Source of the DNA: Carboxylicivirga linearis
Lineage (GTDB): Bacteria > Bacteroidota > Bacteroidia > Bacteroidales > Marinilabiliaceae
DNA length: 64,000 nt
Assembly (NCBI RefSeq): GCF_018271995.1
Contig: NZ_JAGUCO010000016.1
Location: forward strand, 61,946-125,945
Direction of reading: 5' to 3'
The position numbers and the translations under genes were made by a program. Position 1 is the first letter of the stretch; the number at the start of each line of letters is the position of its first letter. The notes below the pieces were generated by a model. The model was not told the DNA's origin, searched no databases, and saw nothing but the letters and a program-made list of their open reading frames with translations. This document shows positions 27,296-38,048 of this stretch, in pieces.

Positions 27296-28729
27296 ATGAA
27301 GAAACATTTAAGCACTATATTATTATTTTTCAGCTTATTAGGCTTCATTTCGTGCGAGCGGGAGTTTGATTTCAGAGGCAGTGAAGAAGGGTTATCATTC
27401 TCGAATGACACCGTAATGTTCGACACTATATTCTCGTCAATAGGTTCCACTACTCAGAACTTTCGAGTATACAATCCATACAACGAAGACCTTACCATTA
27501 CCAATATATCGTTAGCTGGTGGAGAAGAAAGCAACTTTAGAATAAATGTTAATGGCTTTTCTGATCATTCTGTCAATGAGATTCCAATCAGAGCCAGAGA
27601 CAGCTTATATATTTTTGTTGATGTAACTATAAATCCATCTGGAGATAATGAACCCTTTATTGTAACGGACTCGATACTGTTTGAAACAAGCCAGCGAATA
27701 CAGTCTGTTAAGCTTATAGCTTATGGTCAGGATATTGTTTTGATGAAACAAGAATGGTTAGAAACTCAACACCTGACAAAAGAAAAGCCATACCTGATTT
27801 ATGACTATTTAGTTGTTGACTCTGCTCAAACAGTTACAATTGATCCCGGAGCCAGACTTTACTTTTATAAAGATGCCAGCTTATTAGTTTTAGGGACCCT
27901 AAATGTGGAAGGAACGACAGAAGAACCTGTTCTATTTGCCAGTCATCGCCTTGAAGATTGGTACGCAGATGTGCCTGGACAATGGGGGTATATACATCTT
28001 CTTCCCGGATCAGGTCAAAGTTCATTTGATAATGCCATTATTCGAAATGGCTTGATGGGTATTTTAGCCGATTCTGTTGGAGAAAACGAAAGCCCAATAG
28101 AAATAAGCAACACTAAAATAGAACATATTAGTACATTTGGCCTATTGGCTGAATCTTCAGTTGTTAATATGAACAATGGTGTAATCGGACAATGTGGCAA
28201 CAGCTCCGTAGCTCTTACTGTGGGTGGCGAGTACGAATTTTCTCATTGCACATTTACAACTAATGAGTATTTATTTGGATCAAGGAATGGATCTAGTATT
28301 TTCCTAAATAATTACTACAAAGATGAGAATGGGAATACCCAGGTGATTCCACTTAAAAAAGCAAACTTTAATAATTGTATTATTTATGGATCTTTCTTAA
28401 ATGAGTTAGATACTGATTTTGAATATCGTGATGATGAATTTCCGGAAGCAGATGTTAATTATAAATTTGATCACAGTTTGCTTAAACTAGATTCTACTTA
28501 CGATACTTCAAACGAAAATATATTTGTGAATACCATTACTGACAAAGCTCCTAATTTTATCAATACAGAAGAATATAATTATCAGCTCGACACCTTATCT
28601 CCAGCAAAAGATGTAGGAAAAAGGAGTATTGCTGAACAATTCCCTGTTGACATTTTAAATATGAGCAGGTTAGATGATGATGCACCCGATTTAGGAGCAT
28701 ACGAGCGTCAGGAACGTAAAGACGAATGA
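27296..28729 (+). CDS. Beta-helix lipoprotein, function unknown
   Basis: A 477-residue lipoprotein: lipobox GFISC (Cys 20), an N-terminal beta-sandwich-like region (about 30-145) with SIGSTTQNFRVYNPYNEDL, then a right-handed parallel beta-helix (about 165-400) with short repeated strands such as SSFDNAIIRNG and EFSHCTFTTN, and a C-terminal LSPAKDVG...DLGAYER ending typical of this architecture. No catalytic residues can be named. It overlaps the next gene by four bases (ATGA), so they are translated together. Probably an outer-membrane surface or periplasmic protein. Confidence 0.8.
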   Translation: MKKHLSTILLFFSLLGFISCEREFDFRGSEEGLSFSNDTVMFDTIFSSIGSTTQNFRVYNPYNEDLTITNISLAGGEESNFRINVNGFSDHSVNEIPIRARDSLYIFVDVTINPSGDNEPFIVTDSILFETSQRIQSVKLIAYGQDIVLMKQEWLETQHLTKEKPYLIYDYLVVDSAQTVTIDPGARLYFYKDASLLVLGTLNVEGTTEEPVLFASHRLEDWYADVPGQWGYIHLLPGSGQSSFDNAIIRNGLMGILADSVGENESPIEISNTKIEHISTFGLLAESSVVNMNNGVIGQCGNSSVALTVGGEYEFSHCTFTTNEYLFGSRNGSSIFLNNYYKDENGNTQVIPLKKANFNNCIIYGSFLNELDTDFEYRDDEFPEADVNYKFDHSLLKLDSTYDTSNENIFVNTITDKAPNFINTEEYNYQLDTLSPAKDVGKRSIAEQFPVDILNMSRLDDDAPDLGAYERQERKDE

Positions 28730-29751
28730 TAAAAATCACTCTAATAGCAGCCTTTTTATTTTCCATCAACATTATTGCACAAAACAATACGGGAAGCGAA
28801 TTCTCAGTAATGTTTTATAATGTTGAAAACCTTTTTGACTGCGATAATGATTCTTTGACACTTGACGATGAATTTACTTACGAAGGGGATAAACATTGGA
28901 GTTATGGTAGATACAAACATAAACTCAATCAAATTAGTAAAGTAATATTAAATGTAAACAAGTGGAATACTCCAGCCATTATTGGCCTCTGTGAAATTGA
29001 AAATAAAAAAGTATTAAGTCAATTAATATACGAAACAGGCCTTAATAATATTGGCTATAAATATATCCATTATAATTCACCCGATAAGAGAGGGATTGAC
29101 GTAGCTCTGCTGTATCAGAAGAACCAATTCACTCCATTAATCTCTTATCCTATATACTTATCGGATTCAACACTCCATTTTTATACACGCGATGCACTTT
29201 ATGTAAAAGGCATTGCTAATAATAATGACACATTACATATCATAGTTAACCATTGGCCATCCAAACGCGGAGGCGAAAAAGCTTCAGAACAAAAGCGATT
29301 GAGAGTAGCTAAAATAATTAAATCTCATACCGACTCTATCAAAGCCGTAAACATTGATTCAAAAATAATCTTAATAGGTGATTTCAATGCTGAGCTAACA
29401 AGCACCTCACTTCAATACCTATTGGAAGATAACAGCTTTTATTCATTATTAAATCCTGATGAAATAAAATTTCAAGCCATTGGAGGTTCGCATAAATACC
29501 AGGGACACTGGTCTCTTATTGATCACATTCTTATCTCCTCAAGTTTGACGCGTAATAGCAGTGTAAATCTCACTCACAAAATAGGTCATTTAAATTGGTT
29601 GCTGGAAGATGATATCAGTTATAGTGGAATAAAACCTAAACGAACATACTCTGGTCCAAGGTATTTGAAAGGTGCCAGCGATCACTTACCTGTAATTCTC
29701 TCAATACAATATAAAAAGGATGGGGAACAAACGCTCCCCATTAACCCTTAA
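28726..29751 (+). CDS. Secreted endonuclease/exonuclease/phosphatase-family protein
   Basis: A 341-residue exported metal-dependent phosphoesterase. Signal peptide about 1-18 (ends NIIAQ). Family motifs in order: MFYNVENLFD, IGLCEIENKKVL (metal-binding Glu), RGIDVALLY, VNHWPSKRGG, ILIGDFNAEL and GASDHLPVIL. Substrate could be nucleic acid or a phospholipid; sequence does not decide. It shares an ATGA overlap with the beta-helix lipoprotein, and the pair is a common Bacteroidota arrangement as far as I recall. A GGGGA/TCCCC hairpin falls at its 3' end (29720-29741) without a T run. Confidence 0.88.
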   Translation: MIKITLIAAFLFSINIIAQNNTGSEFSVMFYNVENLFDCDNDSLTLDDEFTYEGDKHWSYGRYKHKLNQISKVILNVNKWNTPAIIGLCEIENKKVLSQLIYETGLNNIGYKYIHYNSPDKRGIDVALLYQKNQFTPLISYPIYLSDSTLHFYTRDALYVKGIANNNDTLHIIVNHWPSKRGGEKASEQKRLRVAKIIKSHTDSIKAVNIDSKIILIGDFNAELTSTSLQYLLEDNSFYSLLNPDEIKFQAIGGSHKYQGHWSLIDHILISSSLTRNSSVNLTHKIGHLNWLLEDDISYSGIKPKRTYSGPRYLKGASDHLPVILSIQYKKDGEQTLPINP

Positions 29752-29874
29752 AAACTAACCCTAAAACAAGTGGACAAGGCCAACCTGTTTATCTTAAAAT
29801 CTTAAATTTCGGAATTCTTTAGAACAAATATAGATAAATGTTTTAAAGAGCTCAATGTTTAAGGATATATTTCT

Positions 29875-30381
29875 TTAATTAATAATTTGCCTGTACCATT
29901 CAAATAAGCAAACACTGGCTGCATGAGATACATTCATTGATTTGATAGCTCCAGGCATGGGAATAAACCTATAATCATTACACATCTTAAGTAAATCATC
30001 ACTTAAACCAAACTTCTCATTCCCCATAACAAAAGCAATTTGCTGAGGTAAAGGATCAAAGATACTGGTTGCTCCTTCAACAGTTTCAATACCTGTTAAA
30101 ACATATCCATCGGGAATCAATTCTGGCAATTCATTTGTTTCTGCAAATACTATTTCAACATGTTGTATTGCAGCACCTGCCGTTTTTTTAATTTTACTAT
30201 CTCTAAGTTGAGATGAATTTAGCACAATTATCTTTGAAACACCAATATTAGCACCCAAACGAATAATACTTCCAATATTTGATGGTGTTGAAAACGAGTC
30301 GGCAATAATGATTGGTTTGATATCACTAACTAATGATGGCACCTTAAAATTTGAAAAAAAATACTTCGAGTGTGTTTCCAT
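29875..30381 (-). CDS. SpoU/TrmH-family RNA methyltransferase
   Basis: Ribose 2'-O-methylation of tRNA or rRNA using S-adenosylmethionine. Seen: the three SPOUT motifs, PSNIGSIIRLGANIGV, FVMGNEKFGLSDDLL and FIPMPGAIKSMNVSHAASVCLFEW. A short form (168 residues) without the N-terminal substrate-binding domain. It lies two bases after the CCA-adding enzyme gene and is probably co-transcribed; both act on tRNA, which fits a tRNA target by inference. Confidence 0.9.
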   Translation of the reverse strand: METHSKYFFSNFKVPSLVSDIKPIIIADSFSTPSNIGSIIRLGANIGVSKIIVLNSSQLRDSKIKKTAGAAIQHVEIVFAETNELPELIPDGYVLTGIETVEGATSIFDPLPQQIAFVMGNEKFGLSDDLLKMCNDYRFIPMPGAIKSMNVSHAASVCLFEWYRQIIN

Positions 30382-30383
30382 CT

Positions 30384-31817
30384 TTACTTTTTTACCGGCC
30401 TTAATCCTATCTCTTCACCTTTTTTTAACAGAAGCGCAAAAGCCTCTTCATGATTATTACCTATCTCTCCGTCTAAGATAGCATCTTTTATAATCGCTTT
30501 TAAATCACCAATGGCTTTACAAGGCTCAATACCAAATGTCTTCATAATTTCCTCTCCTGTTACAGGAGGCTGAAAATTCCGAACTTTATCTTTCTCTTCA
30601 ATTTCTTTTAATTTTCGGCGCACCACCTTAAAATTGCGCATATAACGCTTTACCTTCTCTGGATTTTTTGAAGTAATATCAGCTTCACACAATGTCATTA
30701 ACTCATCAATATCATCACCAGCCTCAAAAAGCAACCGCCTGACAGCAGAATCTGACACAATGTCCTCACTTAATATGATAGGCCGCATATGTAAATCAAC
30801 CATCTTTTGAACAAACTTCATCTTTTCATTCAAAGGCAACTTCATCCTTTTAAATATCTTAGGAATCATTTTTGTGCCAATAAAGTTATGATTATGAAAT
30901 GTCCAGCCAAGCTTTTTATCGTAACGTTTTGTGACAGGTTTTGCTATATCGTGTAATATAGCAGACCAGCGCAGCCAAAGGTTATCAGTTGTTGGAACAA
31001 TTCGATCTAATACTTCAAGAGTATGGTAGAAATTATCTTTATGAGCTCTTCCATCCACCTTGTCAACCCCTTTCATTGCCTGCAACTCAGGAAATATTAT
31101 CGACAACAAACCAGTTAATTCAAGTAATTTAAAACCGATAGAAGGTTTTTCTGCCATTACAATCTTATTCAGCTCATCTGCTATTCTCTCACCAGAGATA
31201 ATATCAATCCTTTCTTTGTTATTCTTGATCCCTTCAAAAGTCGATTCTTCAATACGAAATTGAAGCTGTGTAGCAAAACGAATGGCTCGCATCATTCGTA
31301 AGGGATCATCAGAAAAGGTTATATCCGGATCTTGAGGCGTACGAATAATTCCCTTCTGCATATCTTTCATACCATTGAATGGGTCAAGCAATTCTCCGTA
31401 CGTTTCCTTATTTAAACTTAAAGCCAATGCATTTATTGAAAAATCGCGTCGGTTTTGATCATCCTCGAGAGTTCCATTCTCAACAATGGGCTTTCGCGAG
31501 TGTCGTTGATACGATTCCTTGCGGGCACCAACAAATTCAACCTCTAAATCGCGATATTTTAACATGGCCGTCCCAAAGTTTTTAAATACCGATAATTTAA
31601 GACCTCCTAATTTTTTGGCTACACTCTCCGCTAATTCTATACCGCTTCCAATTACTACCACATCAATATCTTTAGAAGGACGATCTAAAAATATATCACG
31701 AACAAAACCTCCGATCACATACGACCGTAGTCCCATTTCATCACTTATATCTCGAATTGTGTGAAAAACCGGATTCTTTAACAGTTTTTCAATCTTTATC
31801 CTGCCATTTTCTGTCAT
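30384..31817 (-). CDS. cca: CCA tRNA nucleotidyltransferase with HD domain
   Basis: Adds or repairs the CCA end of tRNA. Seen: class II nucleotidyltransferase head with [23 protein letters not shown] (catalytic Asp pair), [11 protein letters not shown], then the neck/body region, and a C-terminal HD phosphohydrolase domain with AILHDIAKP. Length 477 residues. It could in principle be a poly(A) polymerase, but the HD domain and Bacteroidota context favour tRNA. A minus-strand TAATTTTG (31826-31833) just before the ATG would give an almost leaderless transcript. Confidence 0.92.
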   Translation of the reverse strand: MTENGRIKIEKLLKNPVFHTIRDISDEMGLRSYVIGGFVRDIFLDRPSKDIDVVVIGSGIELAESVAKKLGGLKLSVFKNFGTAMLKYRDLEVEFVGARKESYQRHSRKPIVENGTLEDDQNRRDFSINALALSLNKETYGELLDPFNGMKDMQKGIIRTPQDPDITFSDDPLRMMRAIRFATQLQFRIEESTFEGIKNNKERIDIISGERIADELNKIVMAEKPSIGFKLLELTGLLSIIFPELQAMKGVDKVDGRAHKDNFYHTLEVLDRIVPTTDNLWLRWSAILHDIAKPVTKRYDKKLGWTFHNHNFIGTKMIPKIFKRMKLPLNEKMKFVQKMVDLHMRPIILSEDIVSDSAVRRLLFEAGDDIDELMTLCEADITSKNPEKVKRYMRNFKVVRRKLKEIEEKDKVRNFQPPVTGEEIMKTFGIEPCKAIGDLKAIIKDAILDGEIGNNHEEAFALLLKKGEEIGLRPVKK

Positions 31818-31941
31818 ATCGCTGACAAAATTACAACTTTTTATGGCATATTGACGTTATATTGTATAAACTCAGTTTGGCACAAAACTTGATATTCATT
31901 TATCGACATTTATAGATATATTAATTTCTAAATTTAAAATT

Positions 31942-32301
31942 ATGCTAGAGAAATTGACAAACGACACTTTCAAAACTAAAGTGTTCAATTATACAGAAAA
32001 TAAAGAATGGAAATTTGAAGGTGATGTTCCATGTTTAATAGACTTTTACGCCGACTGGTGTGGACCATGTAAAGTAGTAGCTCCTATTTTGGAAGAGTTG
32101 GCACAAGAGTACGATGGAAAATTAAATGTATACAAAGTGGATACAGAAGCTGAGCGTGAGTTGGCAGGAGCTTTCGGTATCCAAAGTATCCCATCATTAC
32201 TGTTTGTACCTAAAGACGGACAACCTCAAATGGCACAAGGTGCACTACCAAAAGACACTTTTGAGCAAGCTATCAAAGAAGTGTTGAAAGTGGAAAAATA
32301 A
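31942..32301 (+). CDS. trxA: Cytoplasmic thioredoxin
   Basis: General protein disulfide reductase. The 119-residue protein has the active site YADWCGPCKVVAP and the cis-Pro in FGIQSIPSLLF. No export signal. It is followed 26 bases later by a second, exported thioredoxin with the same architecture, so the two probably arose by duplication and form one transcript. The reductase (trxB) is present at 54-55 kb. Confidence 0.94.
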   Translation: MLEKLTNDTFKTKVFNYTENKEWKFEGDVPCLIDFYADWCGPCKVVAPILEELAQEYDGKLNVYKVDTEAERELAGAFGIQSIPSLLFVPKDGQPQMAQGALPKDTFEQAIKEVLKVEK

Positions 32302-32327
32302 ACGATAACCACATTAATATTAGTCAG

Positions 32328-32819
32328 ATGCAAAAATTTAAGTATCCATTAATTTTGGGTATCCTATTAGTATCAGCTGTTACATTTGCAATTACATCTA
32401 AAAGCAGTAATACTAATATAGATACCACTACCGCAAGCACCTCAGAGGAAGAAGAAGGAGGAGTAATTTATTTAAGCGCACAATCGTTTAAAGAATATGT
32501 GTTTGATTACGAAAAAAATCAAACCTGGAAGTACGAAGGAAAAGTGCCTGCTATTCTGGATTTTTATGCTGATTGGTGTGGACCTTGCAAAATGTTATCT
32601 CCGGTATTGAAAGACCTTCAGAAAGAGTATGACGGAAAAATTCAGGTGTATAAAATCGACACCGAAAAAGAACGTGAGTTGGCTGCTACATTTGGAATAA
32701 GAAGCTTGCCAACCATAGTTTTTGTTCCTTTAGAAGGAGATCCACAAGCAGCTATGGGATTTAGACCAAAAGCTGATATGGAAGAAATGATAAAAGAAAT
32801 ACTTAAAGTTGAGAAATAG
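32328..32819 (+). CDS. Exported thioredoxin
   Basis: A 163-residue thioredoxin with an N-terminal hydrophobic segment (about residues 5-22, YPLILGILLVSAVTFAI), a Ser/Thr/Glu-rich linker (25-45) and a thioredoxin domain with YADWCGPCKMLSP and the cis-Pro in GIRSLPTIVF. It is clearly the paralogue of the upstream trxA: both share EYDGK and DTE-ERELA stretches and the KVEK end. The segment is probably a signal anchor, placing it in the periplasm. There it would need a membrane electron donor of the DsbD/CcdA type, not seen here. Confidence 0.9.
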   Translation: MQKFKYPLILGILLVSAVTFAITSKSSNTNIDTTTASTSEEEEGGVIYLSAQSFKEYVFDYEKNQTWKYEGKVPAILDFYADWCGPCKMLSPVLKDLQKEYDGKIQVYKIDTEKERELAATFGIRSLPTIVFVPLEGDPQAAMGFRPKADMEEMIKEILKVEK

Positions 32820-32901
32820 ACAATTAGTTTTATAGATTTTAGGCAGTAGTCTCTTTGCAAGACGCATAAAATTCTTTTAACAAATAAAGCATTCTCAAAA
32901 A

Positions 32902-32931
32902 AAGCCGAAGAAAATATTCTTCGGCTTTTTT
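32902..32931 (+). terminator. Intrinsic terminator after thioredoxin pair
   Basis: AAGCCGAAGAA/TTCTTCGGCTT stem (11 bp) with an AATA loop, followed by T. Its T run overlaps the -33 element of the thiamin operon promoter. Confidence 0.88.
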
Positions 32932-32961
32932 GTTTAATAAAAACATTTTCCTTTACCTTTG
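32929..32961 (+). promoter_or_regulatory. Thiamin operon promoter
   Basis: TTTG (32929-32932), 21 bases, TACCTTTG (32954-32961): a full Bacteroidota-type promoter. The predicted start is about 40 bases before the TPP riboswitch. Confidence 0.6.
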
Positions 32962-33004
32962 ACTTGAAATTGTCAGACAAGACTGATAATACTCATACAT
33001 ATTT

Positions 33005-33089
33005 TAATTACAGGGGTGCCTTAAATAACAGGCTGAGATTATACCCATTGAACCTGATGCAGGTAATGCTGTCGCAGGGACGTGAATTA
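33005..33089 (+). ncRNA. TPP riboswitch before thiS
   Basis: The THI-element core is plain: GGGGTGCC, GGCTGAGAT, ATACCC, GAACCTGAT, CAGGTAAT and GCAGGGA in order. Outer stem from AATTACA (33006-33012) and TGAATT (33083-33088). It lies 37 bases before thiS and should switch the thi operon off when thiamin diphosphate is plentiful. The following 30 bases do not show a plain terminator, so control may be on translation. Confidence 0.95.
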
Positions 33090-33125
33090 CACCTTTCATA
33101 GGCTCCTCTCAAATTTTTTAAACAA

Positions 33126-33329
33126 ATGACCATAACTGTAAATGGACAGGAGCATACATTTTCTGAGTCAAACACTGTATTAGATGTTCTCACACAACTG
33201 AATCAACATGATCAGGGCGGTATTGCTGTTGCTTTAAATGACTGCGTTGTTCCTAAAAGCAATTGGAACAACTCACAACTTTCTGATGGAGATAAAATTC
33301 TGATTATAAAAGCCAGTCAGGGAGGTTAA
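33126..33329 (+). CDS. thiS: Sulfur carrier protein ThiS
   Basis: A 67-residue ubiquitin-like carrier: N-terminal MTITVNGQEHTF strand and the C-terminal Gly-Gly that is adenylated and then thiocarboxylated. It delivers sulfur for the thiazole ring made by ThiG. First gene after the TPP riboswitch. The adenylating partner ThiF is not in the window. Confidence 0.93.
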   Translation: MTITVNGQEHTFSESNTVLDVLTQLNQHDQGGIAVALNDCVVPKSNWNNSQLSDGDKILIIKASQGG

Positions 33330-33372
33330 ACCAAGTTTAAAATTCAACTAATACAGATTACTCCGACGATAA

Positions 33373-35202
<1,830 letters not shown>

Positions 35203-35218
35203 ACACTGTTATTTTTTT

Positions 35219-35827
35219 ATGAGACCTATCGTTATTACACATCCATCGCAACTCAGCAATGAGTTTGAAGCAATTAATGCACTTTTTGAAAACGGGTTGG
35301 AGATACTTCATGTGCGCAAACCTGATTTCAATAAAGAAAAATTGCAGCAATGGATAAAATCCGTTGACGAAAGGTTTCATAAGCATATAATGATTCACAG
35401 CCATTTATCGTTAGTTGAAGAAATGAATTTGAAGGGAGTGCATTTTACATCATACAATCGTCATTTGCTTGATAAATATATAGATTGTAATTATCAGAAA
35501 AGCACCTCTACTCATTCGTTAGACGAACTAAAACAATGGGGTGAACACGTTGATTATGCCTTTTTGAGTCCTGTTTTCGAAAGCATCTCAAAAAAGGGTT
35601 ACATGCCAACTATAAAACTAAATGCTATCCATAATTTTTTAGATACAAAATGCAAAGTACCTGTAATAGCACTTGGGGGAATTGATTCTCATAATGCAGA
35701 TAAAGTAAAAGAGGCAGGCTTTGAGGGTCTTGCCATTTTGGGTTCGCTTTGGAGTGAATTTGAAAAAGACCACAATATTAATAAACTTATTAGACGATAT
35801 AATGAAATCGCAAATAAATGGAGTTGA
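35219..35827 (+). CDS. ThiE/TenI-like protein
   Basis: A 202-residue TIM barrel of the thiamin phosphate synthase superfamily, more diverged than the ThiE further down. Seen: ILHVRKPDFNKEKLQQW, LKGVHFTSYNRHLL, YAFLSPVFESISKKGY and VPVIALGGIDSHNADKVKEAGFEGLAILGS. Starts before 35219 overlap thiC and lack family sequence; the Met at 35219 (MRPIVITHPSQ) is right. It could be a TenI-type thiazole tautomerase, which would serve the ThiG product; this is inferred from having both genes in one operon. Confidence 0.85.
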   Translation: MRPIVITHPSQLSNEFEAINALFENGLEILHVRKPDFNKEKLQQWIKSVDERFHKHIMIHSHLSLVEEMNLKGVHFTSYNRHLLDKYIDCNYQKSTSTHSLDELKQWGEHVDYAFLSPVFESISKKGYMPTIKLNAIHNFLDTKCKVPVIALGGIDSHNADKVKEAGFEGLAILGSLWSEFEKDHNINKLIRRYNEIANKWS

Positions 35828-35828
35828 T

Positions 35829-36575
35829 ATGACACGACCAACTATTCTTACCATAGCAGGTTTTGATCCTAGTAACGGTGCAGGTATTGGCAGCGATATA
35901 AAAGCGATGGAGCAAAATAACGCCTATGGTTTAAGTGTGATAACAGCTGTCACTTTTCAGAATGAAAGTGAATTCCATGGTGTTCGCTGGTTGTCTTTTG
36001 ATGAAATTAAAATGCAACTCGATAGCCTGGCTTCGAAATACAAACCAAAGTGCATTAAAATTGGTTTGGTCGAATCTGTTGAAGTACTTTCTGGCATTCT
36101 GGATTTTATTAACGAAAACTGGCCAGAAGCCTATGTAATATGGGACCCAATATTAAAAGCCACGGCCGGATTTGAGTTTCACAACAATATCTCAAACTCC
36201 ATCAAAAATTTGCTAAAGAAAGGTATTCATCTGATCACACCCAATATTCCTGAATATAAGGAGCTATTTAAAGAATTAGATCCACAGTCCTTTGTTGATC
36301 AATTCAATTGCTCTCTACTAATAAAAGGCGGTCATTCAACAGATACATCTGTTTGCGACGAATTATATATACCTGATGAAAAACCATATTTCATTTTGTC
36401 CGATAAAGTTGAAGATAATATACAAAAACATGGTACAGGCTGTATTTTATCTTCTGTTATTGCATCTAATTTAGCGAATCAACTTTCTCTGAAAGAAGCC
36501 TGTCGCGAGGCACACTTCTATGTAAAATCGTTTATTGCAAGCACATCTGGATTACTAGGGTATCATTCAAAATAA
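35829..36575 (+). CDS. thiD: Hydroxymethylpyrimidine (phosphate) kinase ThiD
   Basis: Phosphorylates HMP-phosphate to the diphosphate for coupling by ThiE. Seen: ILTIAGFDPSNGAGIGSDIKA, LSVITAVTFQNE, LLIKGGH and the anion-hole KHGTGCILSSVIASNL. The frame is open far upstream, but the Met at 35829 has GGAG seven bases before it and fits the family start, two bases after the previous stop. At 248 residues it is slightly short. Confidence 0.92.
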   Translation: MTRPTILTIAGFDPSNGAGIGSDIKAMEQNNAYGLSVITAVTFQNESEFHGVRWLSFDEIKMQLDSLASKYKPKCIKIGLVESVEVLSGILDFINENWPEAYVIWDPILKATAGFEFHNNISNSIKNLLKKGIHLITPNIPEYKELFKELDPQSFVDQFNCSLLIKGGHSTDTSVCDELYIPDEKPYFILSDKVEDNIQKHGTGCILSSVIASNLANQLSLKEACREAHFYVKSFIASTSGLLGYHSK

Positions 36576-36582
36576 AATTGAT

Positions 36583-37248
36583 ATGAAAACAAATATAGCA
36601 CGACTTCACTTTATCACTTCACCATCTGAAAAACACAACATCCTATCGCAGATTCAGCAAGTTGTAATGGGTGGAGGTAACTGGATTCAGTTACGCATGA
36701 AAGAAGAAGCTGAAAAGGAAGTTGAAAAAACCGCCGTTCAGGCATTAAGCTTTTGCATGGACAACGGAGCGAAACTGATTATTAACGATCGGGTTGAACT
36801 GGCTGCCCGAATTGGAGCTGACGGAGTGCATTTAGGAAAAGAAGATATGGCACCTACTGAAGCTCGTGAAATTTTAGGACCTCAAGCAGTCATCGGAGGA
36901 ACCGCAAATACTTTTGAGGACATCAAGAGACTGGTCTCACAAGGAGTAGATTATGTTGGCTTGGGGCCTTTCAGGTTTACCGGAACCAAGAAAAAGCTCA
37001 GCCCCGTTTTAGGCATTGAAGGATATGAACAAATAATTCAACAGTGTGAGCAGAACAACATCCATATTCCCATTATTGCTATTGGCGGATTAACTCCTGA
37101 AGATTTCAACGAACTCTTTGATGCCGGAATTTATGGTGTTGCTTTATCATCATATATTAATCAGCAAGATCAGCCTGGAGCTTCTACGCTGGAATTATTA
37201 AAGACAATTGGAAAGCTCAGCTCATCAAATTGGCGAAGAAAACATTAA
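36583..37248 (+). CDS. thiE: Thiamin phosphate synthase ThiE
   Basis: Joins HMP diphosphate and thiazole phosphate. Seen: NWIQLRMKEE, LIINDRVELAARIGADGVHLGKEDM, VIGGTANTFED, VDYVGLGPFRFTGTKK and IPIIAIGGLTPEDFNELFDAGIYGVALSS, all in family order; 221 residues. These are the phosphate- and Mg-binding loops. In the same operon as the diverged ThiE/TenI-like copy. Confidence 0.95.
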   Translation: MKTNIARLHFITSPSEKHNILSQIQQVVMGGGNWIQLRMKEEAEKEVEKTAVQALSFCMDNGAKLIINDRVELAARIGADGVHLGKEDMAPTEAREILGPQAVIGGTANTFEDIKRLVSQGVDYVGLGPFRFTGTKKKLSPVLGIEGYEQIIQQCEQNNIHIPIIAIGGLTPEDFNELFDAGIYGVALSSYINQQDQPGASTLELLKTIGKLSSSNWRRKH

Positions 37249-37266
37249 CTAGACTCATCAGAAAAT

Positions 37267-38037
37267 ATGTCAGAACTAAAAATTGGTAATTACACCTTCC
37301 AATCAAGGTTATTTACCGGAACTGGAAAATTTGCTTCTAACAACACCATGGAAGAAGCAATCAATATAAGCGAATCGGAATTGGTGACTGTTGCATTACG
37401 CAGGGTTGAAATAAATAATACTGCGGATGATATTCTTCAACACCTTAAGCATCCACGCATCCATCTATTACCTAATACATCGGGAGTAAGAACGGCTAAA
37501 GAAGCTGTATTTGCAGCACAATTGGCTCGCGAAGCATTGGAAACAGATCTGATTAAACTGGAGATTCATCCCGATCCTAAATATTTACTGCCCGACCCTA
37601 TTGAAACATTAAAAGCAACTGAAGAATTAGCCAAACTTGGCTTCACGGTTTTACCTTATATTCAGGCCGATCCTGTTCTTTGTAAATTATTGGAAGAAGC
37701 CGGAACTTCTGCTGTGATGCCATTGGGGGCACCTATCGGTTCCAACCAGGGATTACAAACCAAAGAAATGTTGCGCATCATTATTGAACAAAGCAATGTG
37801 CCGGTTGTAGTTGATGCCGGAATTGGATCTCCTTCTCATGCTGCTGATGCTATGGAAATGGGAGCTGACGCTGTTTTGGTAAATACGGCCATTGCAGTAT
37901 CGCCCAATCCTGTTAAAATGGCTCAGGCCTTTAAACTGGCTGTGGAATCGGGCAGAATGGCTTTTGAAGCTCAATTGGCCGAAAAAAACACAGGAGCGGA
38001 AGCATCCAGTCCGTTAACCGCTTTTCTTGATAATTAA
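37267..38037 (+). CDS. thiG: Thiazole synthase ThiG
   Basis: Builds the thiazole ring from deoxyxylulose phosphate, dehydroglycine and ThiS thiocarboxylate. Seen: [39 protein letters not shown], the imine-forming Lys in [17 protein letters not shown] and [22 protein letters not shown]. 256 residues. Upstream of ThiH with an 11-base gap, as expected for a working pair. Confidence 0.97.
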   Translation: MSELKIGNYTFQSRLFTGTGKFASNNTMEEAINISESELVTVALRRVEINNTADDILQHLKHPRIHLLPNTSGVRTAKEAVFAAQLAREALETDLIKLEIHPDPKYLLPDPIETLKATEELAKLGFTVLPYIQADPVLCKLLEEAGTSAVMPLGAPIGSNQGLQTKEMLRIIIEQSNVPVVVDAGIGSPSHAADAMEMGADAVLVNTAIAVSPNPVKMAQAFKLAVESGRMAFEAQLAEKNTGAEASSPLTAFLDN

Positions 38038-38048
38038 TCGCCATCCAA

